Shown here: positions 20,298-29,815 of the stretch, piece by piece
How positions within the stretch are numbered: the first letter of the stretch is position 1
Layout: each line of letters starts with the position of its first letter
Assembly: GCA_026315105.1 (NCBI GenBank)
Contig: CM048744.1
Coordinates: forward strand, 933,657,503-933,721,502
Reading direction: 5' to 3'
Source: Locusta migratoria
Taxonomy: Eukaryota; Arthropoda; Insecta; Orthoptera; Acrididae
DNA: 64,000 nt
The notes under the pieces: model-generated
Seen by the model: only the letters and a program-made list of their open reading frames with translations
What the model was told of the DNA's origin: nothing
Databases searched by the model: none
Made by a program: the position numbers and the translations under genes

Positions 20298-20489
20298 TGT
20301 GGAGGTTTATAGGATCGGGTCGGATAAGACACGAGACACTCCAACTTTTTACACTGACTTTATTATTACACGTTTGCACTGTACAAATGTCAGGCGGGAA
20401 CTGGTGTTTCCGCTTCCTTACAGCAAAGACCTTTCGAATCACACAAAGATACCACACTTGTCCAAAGTTGTTTAGTATCGATCCCCACA
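20298..20489 (-). repeat. Gypsy 3' LTR
   Basis: 192 bases, starting TGTGG and ending CCACA on either strand (TG...CA termini), apparently identical to 26412-26603. Short for a gypsy LTR. Confidence 0.95.
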
Positions 20490-20492
20490 TAG

Positions 20493-20500
20493 CCCCCCCC
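20493..20500 (-). promoter_or_regulatory. Polypurine tract
   Basis: Eight G on the minus strand, separated from the 3' LTR by CTA. Expected site for plus-strand priming of this element. Confidence 0.8.
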
Positions 20501-20543
20501 GGCAGTATGGAGTACAGAAAAAAAAAAACTTAAAAGATTAAAA

Positions 20544-23500
20544 TTACACAGCTGGTAGGGGATGCAGAAATGTGACTGGCAGCTCTTGTGCATCCTCAGG
20601 TAGGGGGCGGTTGGTGGGTGACCGTGGGGCAAAACCCGGCACGGTAGTCTCGAAGTCCTTGAGGGTGGATGGCGGGCGAAGCCGACGTCCGAATCTTGTC
20701 GATTGTTGTAGGGGGCCTCGATGGTCAGCTGGGAACCGCACGATGACGGTTCCGTTCGGGCGGACGAACGCACGTAGATTGCCTGCAGAGGCGAGGTGGG
20801 AAGCTGTGATGCGTCGAACCACACGTTGCACTACACCACCTGCCTGATCACTTTTTTCGTCACACGCGAGCATGATGAACACTGAAACACCCTGCACTAA
20901 CACGCTGAGGTTACAGATATGATCTGGGTCAACCCTAGTTTTGAATTCTACCTCGGTAGCAGTGGAGGGAGGCGTACGGCTGCAAGTGGGGGTGGCAAAA
21001 CCCCGACATAAGGAGGGTGATGCATCCGAGGCGGGTGTGGTAGGAGTAGTTGTGGCAGGCAAACGGCCAGGGGAAACAGGTGTGGAGGACTGATGTGGAC
21101 ACCATTTCTTGCCGCTTGATGGGCGCAACGAACTTGTGCAGGAAGAAGGGGTTGAAAGGGTGAAGTTTTGTGAGGAGTCAGTCATGCGAGGTGAAAATCC
21201 TCGGAAAGGATGGGGATCAGAGGGCTGACTCGAATGTTGTGGACCACCAGAAGGGTAGTTGTTCGAAGAATGGGTGAGGGGTTGTGAAGAAGAATGACTC
21301 CGATTGCCTGAGTCGTTCGAAGAGGGTGGGGGTGAGGGTGTGGGGGAGTCATCGGAAGCGGGCTCAACTAGAGCCGGTTTCACTCGGTTCAGTGAAACGG
21401 TAGTTTTGGAACCGTGCAGGAGAATGTCCATGGTGTTTGCTGCACGACGGAGCACCTTGTGAGGACCAGTATAAGGCGGCTGAAGGGGGGCCTTGATGGT
21501 GTCGTCACGCAGGAAAACATATGTGCACGAACTAAGTGCAACAGGTACATAAGTACGAGGTGGTGTGTGGTGTGCCGGAGGTTGTGGGTGAAGTTTTCTA
21601 CAATGTAGTTTGACGCGTTCTACCAGGGATGGAAGCTCTGAAGGCGAAGCCACGGGCGTGGGGGCAACTAGTTCACCTGGTAAAACGAGGGGTTGACCAT
21701 AGACAAATTCAGCTACTGAACCTTTTAAATCTTCTTTAAAAGTGGTGCGTAACCCCAAAAGTACGAAGGGTAGGGCCTCAGTCCAAAGAGGGCCATGGCA
21801 GCGTAAGGCAGTTTTAAGAGTCCTATGCCATCTCTCGACGAGTCCGTTGCTCTGAGGATGGTAGGCAGTTGTATGGATCTTGGAAATGCCGCACAACCTA
21901 CAAATGTCAGAAAACAGAGCGGATTCGAATTGGCGCCCCTGATCGGTTGTCAACACTGCCGGGCACCCGAAGCGTGCTATCCAAGTGTCTATAAAGGCAC
22001 GAGCAACGGTCTCAGAAGTGATGTTCGGGAGTGGGGTGGCTTCGAACCAACGTGTGGTCCTATCTATGATGGAGAGTACGTATCTGAAACCCTCAGAAGG
22101 AGTGAGTGGGCCTACCAAGTCTATGTGTAGGTGTTGGAAACGTTTGTGTGGTTGGGAGAAAGTACCCAGCGGGGGGGTGGTGTGCCTGGAAACTTTGTTT
22201 TGCTGACATGGAATGCACGATCGGGCCCAGGCTTGGCAATCGCGTCGCATGTCATGCCACACAAAACGCTCTGTAACTAGTCTGGTGGAGGCTCGCACTC
22301 CAGGATGGGCTAGGCTATGCAGTTTGTCAAAAACTTGTCTCTGTAGGTCCTTGGGAATGAAAGGTCGCAGAGAACCGGTAGATTCGTCACACCACACTTC
22401 TCCGGTCACACCTGGGAAAGTAGTTTTGACAGGTTTAAGGGAAGAGTCGTGGTCATTGATGAGCTGCATTATGTTTGGGTCAGCTGACTGCCGCTGTGGG
22501 AGGTCTGATAGGTCGAGAACCGAAGTGACAGCTCCGACACGGGACAGGAAATCTGCTACAATATTGTCTGCACCTTTAATGTATCTGACGTCGCTTGTAA
22601 ATTGTAGGATGTAATCAAGATGACGGAAACGTCGCGGCGGAGGGTCAGACGGAGGTTTCTGGATGGCGGCCACAAGGGGTTTGTGATCCGTGAGGATATA
22701 AAAGCCACGTCCCTCAACTTCCGTACGAAAATGTTTCACTGCCTCATAGACAGCCAGCAATTCTCTGTCAAAGGCAGAATATTTCTTCTGCGCATTATTC
22801 AGCTTCTTTGAGAAGAACTGGAGGGGGGATGTAACGTCTCCGACAGATTGACTCAAAACAGCACCTATGGCACAGTCACTTGCATCTGTCGTAATAAAGA
22901 GGGTGGCATCTGGATGCGGGTGAGCCACAGTTACAGCATTTGCTAATAGATGCTTCAGTTTCTCGAAGGCTGTTTCCATTACTGGGGTCCACGGAACCTG
23001 CCGGATGCCGGTAGTGTTTTGGCCTGCCAAGGCATCTGTGAGTGGTGCCTGAACCTCAGCAGCAGCTGGCAAATGTTTCCTATAATAGTTAACTGTTCCT
23101 AGGAAACGACGTAATTCTTTATAAGTGTCAGGTCGTGGTAATTCTAAAACAGGTTTGACCTTGTCAACAGGGGGTGTGAGGCCCTCAGCTGAAACAACAT
23201 ATCCCAAAAACAGAACTGAAGGTTTGTGAAGTTGCAGCTTCTTATTATTAAGCTCTACACCAGCTGCAACGAGAGTGTCCTTAACTATCTGCAAATGTTC
23301 CTTATTCTTTTCCAAAGTAGGGCTGAATATCAAAATATCATCGAGGTAGGCGAAACAAAAGTCTAAGTTGAAGAGTACCTCGTTGATAAACCTTTGCCAG
23401 GTTTGAGCAGCATTCCGCAACCCGAAAGGCATGAATCTGTATTGGAACAGTCCGAAAGGTGTGGTGATTGCCGTTTTTTCTATGTCCTCTGGGGCCATAG

Positions 23501-24911
23501 GAATCTGGTGATAGGCACGTTTACAGTCTATCACCGAGAAACACCGGGCGCCGGCCAAAGCGTGGTTAAAGTCTGACACGTTGGGGACGGGATATTTATC
23601 GATGATGGTACGAGAATTAAGCTTCGTATAGTCTCCTACCATGCGCCAAGTGCCGTCTTTCTTTGCGACGAAATGAATCGGACTCGACCAACATCCCGAA
23701 GAGGGTTCAATAATTCCACCTTTTACTAGTTCGTCGATCTGTTCGCGAGCAACGGGCATAAGTTCGGGTTTGAGACGACGAGGGCGGCACGAAATAGGCG
23801 GTCCGTCAATCAAACGTAGTCTATGAACAGTTCCGTTAGTCACTAATGCAACGCGTGGCGCCGTGTGCGAGGAAACAGTTTGTATAGGCGCGAGCGTATC
23901 GGCCTCCGAGCGAAGCTGCGGCGCTGGCGTCGCGAGTTTACACGATTGCCAACTGCCCGTAGGTAGAGGGTTGCAAACAGGCGAGCCGCGTTGGGTTGAG
24001 TTGGTACACTGAGTAATAGTTGCGGAAGTCGCCGCTGGCGAGGCTGAGGGCAGCAGCGGGCGCATAGAAACAGCTGATGGCTGTGGGTTATTGACACTAG
24101 CCTGCGCGCGGAAATTTGCCTGTCCGGGTAGGCGGGAGGGCGGGGTAGCACCCGTAATAACACTGTCAGGATGAGGACGAACGCAGTTACAAAGAGAGGA
24201 ATCCCTGTCACAGTTGCGCGCGGGCGCAGAATCACAAGAACACTGACTAACCTGTATTACTGAAGGCGGGCAGGATGCTTGAAGACTGTTGAGCTGTTTG
24301 CGGACAGATGACAGCTCTGAGTTTAAATCCTGCAGCCGACGATGAAGTTCGTGATTCATAGATTCGATGCGCTCTGCGAGCCACTTATTTGACCACTCGA
24401 GGGACTCGCTGGGGAGGTTAGCGCTTTTGGTAGCTAGGCGAACGTTATCTTCGTCCTTAGCTAGAACGCTGGCGGGCACACAAGAAATATACAAGTTACA
24501 CGCCGGATAGAACACACGATCGCTTGCTAAATCGATTGTTATTTTGTAATGCCTAAGAAAATCTATACCTATTATAGGTTCTTCGACTTGGGCAACTAAA
24601 AATCTCCACTCTAACTCGCACTTGGGGGCGAGGGTGACATTAAAAGAGGTTAAGCCGGTGCACTGGAGATGCGATGCGTTGACTGCTCGGAGTGTAGTCT
24701 TCTGCCGGTGAATCTTCCTGTTAGCGAGGCGAGCGGGGAGCAGTGACACGTCGGCTCCGGTGTCTACTAGAAAATTTGTGCCAGAGGAGAGGTCTTTCAC
24801 GTACACCCGGCCATGGTTTCTAGTGGCGTCTGACACAGAATGCAAAGTTGGGTGGCGCTCGTTTACTTTGCAGGAGGTGGCGCCGCTGCCTACCTGCGAT
24901 TGTAGTTTGGG
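20544..24911 (-). CDS. pol: Gypsy Pol polyprotein (protease, RT, RNase H, integrase)
   Basis: Uninterrupted frame of about 1,455 codons, expected to be made as a Gag-Pol fusion by -1 frameshifting because it opens inside gag and has no good start of its own. Counting from 24920: protease DTGA at 53-56; a long low-complexity, Cys-containing linker (about 150-370); RT about 385-560 with 'YLDDIL' at 525-530; RNase H about 670-795 with 'TTDASDCAIGAVLS'; integrase zinc region 'HPGVRAS...CIPCQQ' (872-906); core D933, D993 and E1029; GPY/F-like 'PYTGPHKV' at 1149-1156. After about 1187 comes a Ser/Pro/Thr-rich tail and a C-terminal block of some 130 residues unusual for the family. All catalytic motifs are intact, so the element may be autonomous. 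Typical pol proteins end about 250 residues earlier. Confidence 0.95.
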   Translation of the reverse strand, partial: PKLQSQVGSGATSCKVNERHPTLHSVSDATRNHGRVYVKDLSSGTNFLVDTGADVSLLPARLANRKIHRQKTTLRAVNASHLQCTGLTSFNVTLAPKCELEWRFLVAQVEEPIIGIDFLRHYKITIDLASDRVFYPACNLYISCVPASVLAKDEDNVRLATKSANLPSESLEWSNKWLAERIESMNHELHRRLQDLNSELSSVRKQLNSLQASCPPSVIQVSQCSCDSAPARNCDRDSSLCNCVRPHPDSVITGATPPSRLPGQANFRAQASVNNPQPSAVSMRPLLPSASPAATSATITQCTNSTQRGSPVCNPLPTGSWQSCKLATPAPQLRSEADTLAPIQTVSSHTAPRVALVTNGTVHRLRLIDGPPISCRPRRLKPELMPVAREQIDELVKGGIIEPSSGCWSSPIHFVAKKDGTWRMVGDYTKLNSRTIIDKYPVPNVSDFNHALAGARCFSVIDCKRAYHQIPMAPEDIEKTAITTPFGLFQYRFMPFGLRNAAQTWQRFINEVLFNLDFCFAYLDDILIFSPTLEKNKEHLQIVKDTLVAAGVELNNKKLQLHKPSVLFLGYVVSAEGLTPPVDKVKPVLELPRPDTYKELRRFLGTVNYYRKHLPAAAEVQAPLTDALAGQNTTGIRQVPWTPVMETAFEKLKHLLANAVTVAHPHPDATLFITTDASDCAIGAVLSQSVGDVTSPLQFFSKKLNNAQKKYSAFDRELLAVYEAVKHFRTEVEGRGFYILTDHKPLVAAIQKPPSDPPPRRFRHLDYILQFTSDVRYIKGADNIVADFLSRVGAVTSVLDLSDLPQRQSADPNIMQLINDHDSSLKPVKTTFPGVTGEVWCDESTGSLRPFIPKDLQRQVFDKLHSLAHPGVRASTRLVTERFVWHDMRRDCQAWARSCIPCQQNKVSRHTTPPLGTFSQPHKRFQHLHIDLVGPLTPSEGFRYVLSIIDRTTRWFEATPLPNITSETVARAFIDTWIARFGCPAVLTTDQGRQFESALFSDICRLCGISKIHTTAYHPQSNGLVERWHRTLKTALRCHGPLWTEALPFVLLGLRTTFKEDLKGSVAEFVYGQPLVLPGELVAPTPVASPSELPSLVERVKLHCRKLHPQPPAHHTPPRTYVPVALSSCTYVFLRDDTIKAPLQPPYTGPHKVLRRAANTMDILLHGSKTTVSLNRVKPALVEPASDDSPTPSPPPSSNDSGNRSHSSSQPLTHSSNNYPSGGPQHSSQPSDPHPFRGFSPRMTDSSQNFTLSTPSSCTSSLRPSSGKKWCPHQSSTPVSPGRLPATTTPTTPASDASPSLCRGFATPTCSRTPPSTATEVEFKTRVDPDHICNLSVLVQGVSVFIMLACDEKSDQAGGVVQRVVRRITASHLASAGNLRAFVRPNGTVIVRFPADHRGPLQQSTRFGRRLRPPSTLKDFETTVPGFAPRSPTNRPLPEDAQELPVTFLHPLPAV

Positions 24912-26293
24912 TAGAAGCACGGTGGTTTACAATTGCGTGCTTGCTCTCCAAATCTATGATGGAAGAAACAGTATGTCATTGCTGGGGGCGGAGGAAGTTG
25001 CAGCCCATGATCTTCCGCAGAGTCAGAGGCGCCGTCGCTGCGTCGAGATGAAGGTGCCGGTAGAGCAGTTGACTTGACAGGCCTTGTATTAGACGGTCTG
25101 GAAGTGCTGGCGCGGAGTTCGCGTAGCCGGGCAGAATGAACTCTATCGGCGGCGCGTAAGAGTTCGTTAACTGACCTGTCCTCGTACGCGGAGATTGCAG
25201 TCTGTACAGGCAGAGGCAGCTTTTCTGTCCAAATTTCGGTGAGTGTGTCGTTTGGCAAGTCGTGTTCGCTGACAAGTAAACGGAGGCATCGCCACAACTG
25301 TGATGGAGACCTGTCGCCGAGACGCTCTTCATATATTAGTTGTCTGACATTCTCTCTCCTTGTTTTGGACACACGTTGCAGAATCGTCTGCTTGGCTGCC
25401 GTGTACTTCCCTGTCGAGGGAGGGTTCTTGACAAGGTCGTAGATTAATTCGACGCGCTCGTGGAGATGGTTCATAAGGCAGTAAAAACGCGCGTCGTCAT
25501 CAAGCCCGTAAACGTTGAAAGTTTGCTCTATCAAGTTAAACCAAAACTCTGGGTGAGCAGGTTTGAAAGGAGGTAGCGTGGGCATGTTCTCCAACCGTTG
25601 AACAGTAGTGTGTGCGAGCGAATTGTCCCTGTTAGCAGGCGATGAATTGTGGAGAAACTGCGGCGACACATTATAAAATTGGTGAAAAGAGTTCGCGTGC
25701 AGAGCCTCAGAGGCAACATCGTGTGTCGGAAGTCGGGTAGATGGGTCCCACTGGCGTGGCGGATGAATACTGCACTGCTGACGGTGAGGAGTTTGAACGC
25801 CGGCTGCCGCATTGTTCGTGTTCAAAACATTTCCGACCGACGCAGGAACACTGAAGCTATGGTCGTGAACGTTCGAGGCACCCTCATGAACTCTATTACA
25901 CACGTTGTTTACACCCGGTGTGGCGAAAAAGGTGTCCTGCACACGAGGTACCACAGGCGCGGAATGATACGTACCGGGCGGCCTTTCAAATGCCGTAGCG
26001 TTCTGTTGAGTAGAGTTCAACCTTAAAAATTCCACTGCATTAGCGGGAGCGGAAGGAAACCTCGGCGTAGAGGAGAGAACCTCTCCAGCACTGCTGTCCC
26101 TTGTAAGATTGCATTTTGGCGGGCTAACAAAGCCGGAGTCCATAGTAGGCACGGGTATACTGACGAAGCTTGCGCACGGAGTAGCAATCCCGGAGCTGTA
26201 AGAAATTTGCTGTCCTCGACGGGATTCGGCAGGTGGAGGCACACTCACGGGACGGCAGAATCCGGGCGGCGGAGGTCCGTTAGATGAAGCCAT
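24890..26293 (-). CDS. gag: Gypsy Gag protein
   Basis: 467-codon frame starting at the ATG at 26293 ('MASSNGPPPPG'), about 100 bases after the primer binding site; the open frame extends further upstream without an ATG. The N-terminal half is Pro/Ser/Asn-rich. A retrotransposon Gag capsid-like domain begins at about residue 240 ('PPFKPAHPEFWFNLIEQTF') and continues through 'YEERLGDRSPSQLW'. The C-terminus has 'CFFHHRFGEQARNCKPPC', a CHC/H-like knuckle that differs from the usual CCHC spacing. The stop at 24890 lies 15 bases past the slippery site. Gag forms the particle that packages element RNA. Confidence 0.92.
   Translation of the reverse strand: MASSNGPPPPGFCRPVSVPPPAESRRGQQISYSSGIATPCASFVSIPVPTMDSGFVSPPKCNLTRDSSAGEVLSSTPRFPSAPANAVEFLRLNSTQQNATAFERPPGTYHSAPVVPRVQDTFFATPGVNNVCNRVHEGASNVHDHSFSVPASVGNVLNTNNAAAGVQTPHRQQCSIHPPRQWDPSTRLPTHDVASEALHANSFHQFYNVSPQFLHNSSPANRDNSLAHTTVQRLENMPTLPPFKPAHPEFWFNLIEQTFNVYGLDDDARFYCLMNHLHERVELIYDLVKNPPSTGKYTAAKQTILQRVSKTRRENVRQLIYEERLGDRSPSQLWRCLRLLVSEHDLPNDTLTEIWTEKLPLPVQTAISAYEDRSVNELLRAADRVHSARLRELRASTSRPSNTRPVKSTALPAPSSRRSDGASDSAEDHGLQLPPPPAMTYCFFHHRFGEQARNCKPPCFYPNYNRR
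24905..24911 (-). promoter_or_regulatory. -1 ribosomal frameshift slippery heptamer
   Basis: Minus strand CCCAAAC, read in the gag frame as C CCA AAC, which is the canonical X XXY YYZ arrangement. A -1 slip here moves exactly from the gag frame into the pol frame, 12 to 15 bases before the gag stop. A downstream pseudoknot or stem was not modelled. Confidence 0.8.
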
Positions 26294-26392
26294 TGTGCAC
26301 AGTACGGACAATAGGCGGCAAGCGAACGCGGGAGCGCGAATATCGCGGTAGACGCGGATGGAAAGCACTTCGGGCGGTAACTCGAAAGCGAC

Positions 26393-26410
26393 ACTTGATC
26401 GGGGTCACCA
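26393..26410 (-). promoter_or_regulatory. Primer binding site
   Basis: TGGTGACCCCGATCAAGTG on the minus strand, one T after the 5' LTR end; the leading TGG complements a tRNA CCA end. The tRNA species was not identified. Confidence 0.7.
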
Positions 26411-26411
26411 A

Positions 26412-26603
26412 TGTGGAGGTTTATAGGATCGGGTCGGATAAGACACGAGACACTCCAACTTTTTACACTGACTTTATTATTACACGTTTGCACTGTACAA
26501 ATGTCAGGCGGGAACTGGTGTTTCCGCTTCCTTACAGCAAAGACCTTTCGAATCACACAAAGATACCACACTTGTCCAAAGTTGTTTAGTATCGATCCCC
26601 ACA
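26412..26603 (-). repeat. Gypsy 5' LTR
   Basis: 192 bases, apparently identical to the 3' LTR. The element promoter should lie here; no clear TATA box was recognised. Confidence 0.95.
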
Positions 26604-26607
26604 AGAG
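26604..26607. repeat. 4-bp target-site duplication of gypsy element, right
   Basis: agag, pairs with 20294-20297. Confidence 0.75.
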
Positions 26608-27846
26608 CAAGACCTTTCTATTCAACCACAGGCAGGAAGTCCATTATTGTTGCAGAGTCCAGCACATGCTACAATTGCTGGCAGAAAAATATCACAGATA
26701 CCAACATTTATACTGTGGCAAAAAAAAAAAAAAAAAAAGATTACAACATACTTGCAAAGCCCCCTATATCCATTATGTGCATAGGAATATGAAAATATTT
26801 TTAATCCATGATCTTCATTATAGTAACTACATTTTTAATATGTTTATAAATACAAGTTGTATTTTTAAACATTACATAAAATTACAATCATTTTGTGATT
26901 AAACATTCAGACATAATAGCCCCATTCCCCAAACATATATTCTAACCCTGCTAAGAACTTAAAACTTTTACTGAAATAACAACTTTGTAATCATTTCTGT
27001 AATAGAAAAAAAAATCACTTGTTTTGGCTAAGGATTTATTTGTAAACACTGGAACTAGCATGATTTGCAAATGATGCACCCGAGATGACAAAACCAAGCA
27101 CTTAATTTGTTATCTGTTTCATAATACTAGAGAGTATTTCCAGTGAAACAGTGATATTATGAAAGATACACATTTCCAACTTATCCTCACACTTCATTTG
27201 TGCCAACTTGTTTCATCTATCCTTTAGAAACCCTCATTAAAATTTAATAAGATTTTGCTGCCCCCAAAAAAACATGCTATCCTGGGTATCACAAAATTCT
27301 CCCCTCTCCTTCCACCCACCCACCCTTATATATTGCCTCATATCAGGGCTAATACACAAGTGATTAGAAAAAACTTAAATTTTAGAACATAACTTTGATA
27401 TGCTGGATAACTGCAAAGAAAAATTATAGTTTTAATGTGCAGTATTTACCTCCATTTCCTTTGTTTTTATATCATGAAAATAACAACAGCTTTGTAGATA
27501 ACCATAAGCTTCTGAAAACTAGATGTCACTATTACCACTGTTATACGTTCACAGTGCAGTACAGAATCTGTACATGACAAATGAAAATTGTCTTATTTCT
27601 CTACTGCTCTCAAGAAATGTGCAAATTCAGTGAAGAGCAAGATAGTGATGCACTTTGTGAAATAACAAACAAAGTGTGAACTTGATTGAGTACAACAGCG
27701 CATGTAACTATCTTGTGTTAACTAAAAAAATTTCAATTTTGGACTCAACAGTTCTGCTTTTAAGTAACAAGTTTCCTGAATACTTATGTTACTGTTCTTT
27801 TGATTGTGATGCTTTCATCATGAGCAAATAGCTGCATTTCTGTTGT

Positions 27847-27890
<44 letters not shown>

Positions 27891-28554
27891 GTGTGTGAAA
27901 TATGGAAAGTAATTTGTATGTGGCAAAGAACAGAAGTAGTCATAATATCTAACTTTGGAGAACACCATAAGTAATTTGCACACATGCAGAAGTGGCTTTT
28001 TTGTAATAAGCTGTATGAGCTATCTAACTTCCTATTATTCAAATATAAAGTGAATCACTTTTCACTATATTTCTAAGGCACAAAATTCACATTACTCCAT
28101 AAGAATGCTATATTTAGAGCAGCTAAATGCTCAGACAATTCACTAAAAATATATTGGTAGCTGAAATTGTCAATTCGATAAAAAAAAGAAAAATGTAATA
28201 CTTTTATACTAACAATAAACAGAAAAAGAGACATTTATTTTTAAGGCATCTTGACCTATTCCATGTCCCTGGATACTCACATTTATGGAACATTATTAAT
28301 AAATATCAAGCAAAGACTACTTTGGCATCTTCCATGAATTATGTTTCATTGGACAACCAGTCAGTATTCTTTAGCTCCTATCCTTAAAGAGAATGTAGGT
28401 GAAATGAAGCTATAACGTACATTGTTACATGAGCAACAGATTCACTGTGAATCACTTTTATCTGCAGTGTATAAATCTCTCCTACTGTTTTCCAATTTAT
28501 TTGTCTCAATATACAGTACTCAATAACTTTCATTACAAATCCAAATCACACGCA
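26608..28554. other. AT-rich intergenic stretch
   Basis: No gene recognised. It contains a poly-A run at 26721-26739 and a poly-T run of 41 bases at 27849-27889 that may be the tail of a minus-strand retroposon. Confidence 0.5.
27849..27889. repeat. Poly-T homopolymer
   Basis: 41 consecutive T. Candidate poly-A tail of a minus-strand insertion; length is prone to sequencing error. Confidence 0.8.
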
Positions 28555-28921
28555 GCCTTTTACAATATTAATAATCTGGCCACAGCAGCCAGAGATGGCA
28601 GGCCTGTGTGCATATGTTGAGTCCAAATGTTTTTGTGAACTTGTGTGTATCTTTTTCTGATGAAAGCTGTGGCCAAAAAATTCAAGTTGTGTAAATTTGA
28701 TTTTCCTATTCTATGTGGCTGTCTGCAGCTCAACAAGCAACTTATGCCGTTACCTATCCATAGTTACCGACATTCTGACCTGGAATTTCTTTTACAATAG
28801 TGTCAATATAATGACAGACAACAAGATTGATTATTTACAGCACTGTACTGCACATATTTGTCAAGTGCTGCTCTCTCTTCATTTTCCAAGTTTAAAATAA
28901 CCCATTTATTAAAAGGTAAGC
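28555..28921 (+). mobile_element. PLE 3' tail relic, third subfamily
   Basis: 'tttttctgatgaaagctgtggcc' (28652-28674, quoted in part) is a decayed hammerhead-like core, followed by 'gtctgcagctcaacaagc' and a terminal ggtaagc at 28915-28921, the same tail architecture as the PLE copies at 1-6930. Confidence 0.5.
28654..28690 (+). ncRNA. Decayed hammerhead-like motif
   Basis: CTGATGA (28657-28663), extra A, AGC...GGC, but CAAA where GAAA is needed. Probably inactive. Confidence 0.4.
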
Positions 28922-29102
28922 TTAGTAAATGAAATGAGCAGTAAACCGTTGAACTAATCATTTTTGTGTCAAATAATATAATGCATTAGTTTTTACCTTT
29001 CTTGTCTTCTGGATGATATAGTTCTGTGAAGAGAATTAAAACTTACAGATGGATAGCAAGTGGAGTAGGAATGAAGCACAGAGAAGCAACCTAAGATAAA
29101 TG

Positions 29103-29110
29103 CCTTAAGA
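29103..29110. repeat. 8-bp target-site duplication of hAT element, left
   Basis: ccttaaga, repeated at 29808-29815. Confidence 0.85.
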
Positions 29111-29807
29111 CAATGTTTTTCAACCTTTTCAAATAGGTGACCCCCTTTCCAGAATAAATATTCTGGCAACACCCTTCAAAAAATATATTCTGGCGACCGC
29201 CCACCTCCACACAAACCATACCAGAAATACGTCATCTCGAATTAAACATATTTAAACTTCTTTCTTTTGCTTCAGCTTTCTTTAAAATTTATTGATGAAT
29301 TTTGTGTGTGTATTTTTCATAATGGAACACGTTTTCCTATTTTTACACGATGTCCAACAGAAAAATTTACTTTGCTTAATGACGGTTTTGCATTTCAGGC
29401 AAGACTCAGAAGCAAATTATGCTCATTAAGAAATGTCCCAGTGTATAAACAACTTGTATAGAAGTATATGTTTTTTAATTTTCTAGAATTATTTGTTGTA
29501 TCAAGTTCTTTTAACTACTGATTGGTTCCTGAAAACATTTTCAGACTTCACACTTATTCATCATTAATACAATGTATTGTAAAACAATCCATTCAATCCA
29601 TAATGAATTTTAGACAAAGAACTCCATAATTTTAAGATTAAATGTATTTCACTTAGGCATTAATTTTGTATTACTTAACCCCTAGTTATTTTATGGTGCA
29701 AATACTTCATCTTGTGACAGGCGATCCCCGAGCAAGATTTCTCGACCCTCCAAACAAGACTTGGCGACCCCCCCTGGGGGTCACGACCCAAGGGCTGAAA
29801 AACACGG
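29111..29807. mobile_element. hAT-type nonautonomous DNA transposon
   Basis: 697 bases with inverted ends: left CAATGTTTTTCAACC, right (reverse complement) CCGTGTTTTTCAGCC, both continuing into GTGACCCCC/GGGTCGTGACC sequence. Exact 8-bp TSDs are diagnostic of hAT. No transposase frame is seen. An internal segment near 29400-29460 is shared with the relic at 43040-43419. Confidence 0.85.
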
Positions 29808-29815
29808 CCTTAAGA
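29808..29815. repeat. 8-bp target-site duplication of hAT element, right
   Basis: ccttaaga, pairs with 29103-29110. Confidence 0.85.

Larger units (their letters stand above)
20298..26603 (-). mobile_element. Complete young Ty3/gypsy LTR retrotransposon
   Basis: 6.3-kb element on the minus strand: 5' LTR (26412-26603), primer binding site, gag (26293-24890), pol in the -1 frame (to 20544), polypurine tract and 3' LTR (20298-20489). By eye the two 192-base LTRs show no differences, both ORFs are uninterrupted and a 4-bp TSD is present, all signs of a recent insertion. No env-like ORF lies between pol and the 3' LTR. Confidence 0.95.

Noticed and set aside
20230..20533. Open frames within the gypsy LTRs (also at 26245-26625 and 26284-26902)
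   Set aside because: They are repeated because the LTR is repeated; no similarity to proteins and they run across the LTR ends.
21825..22614. Plus-strand open frames antisense to pol
   Set aside because: Shadows of the strongly coding, GC-richer pol frame on the minus strand.
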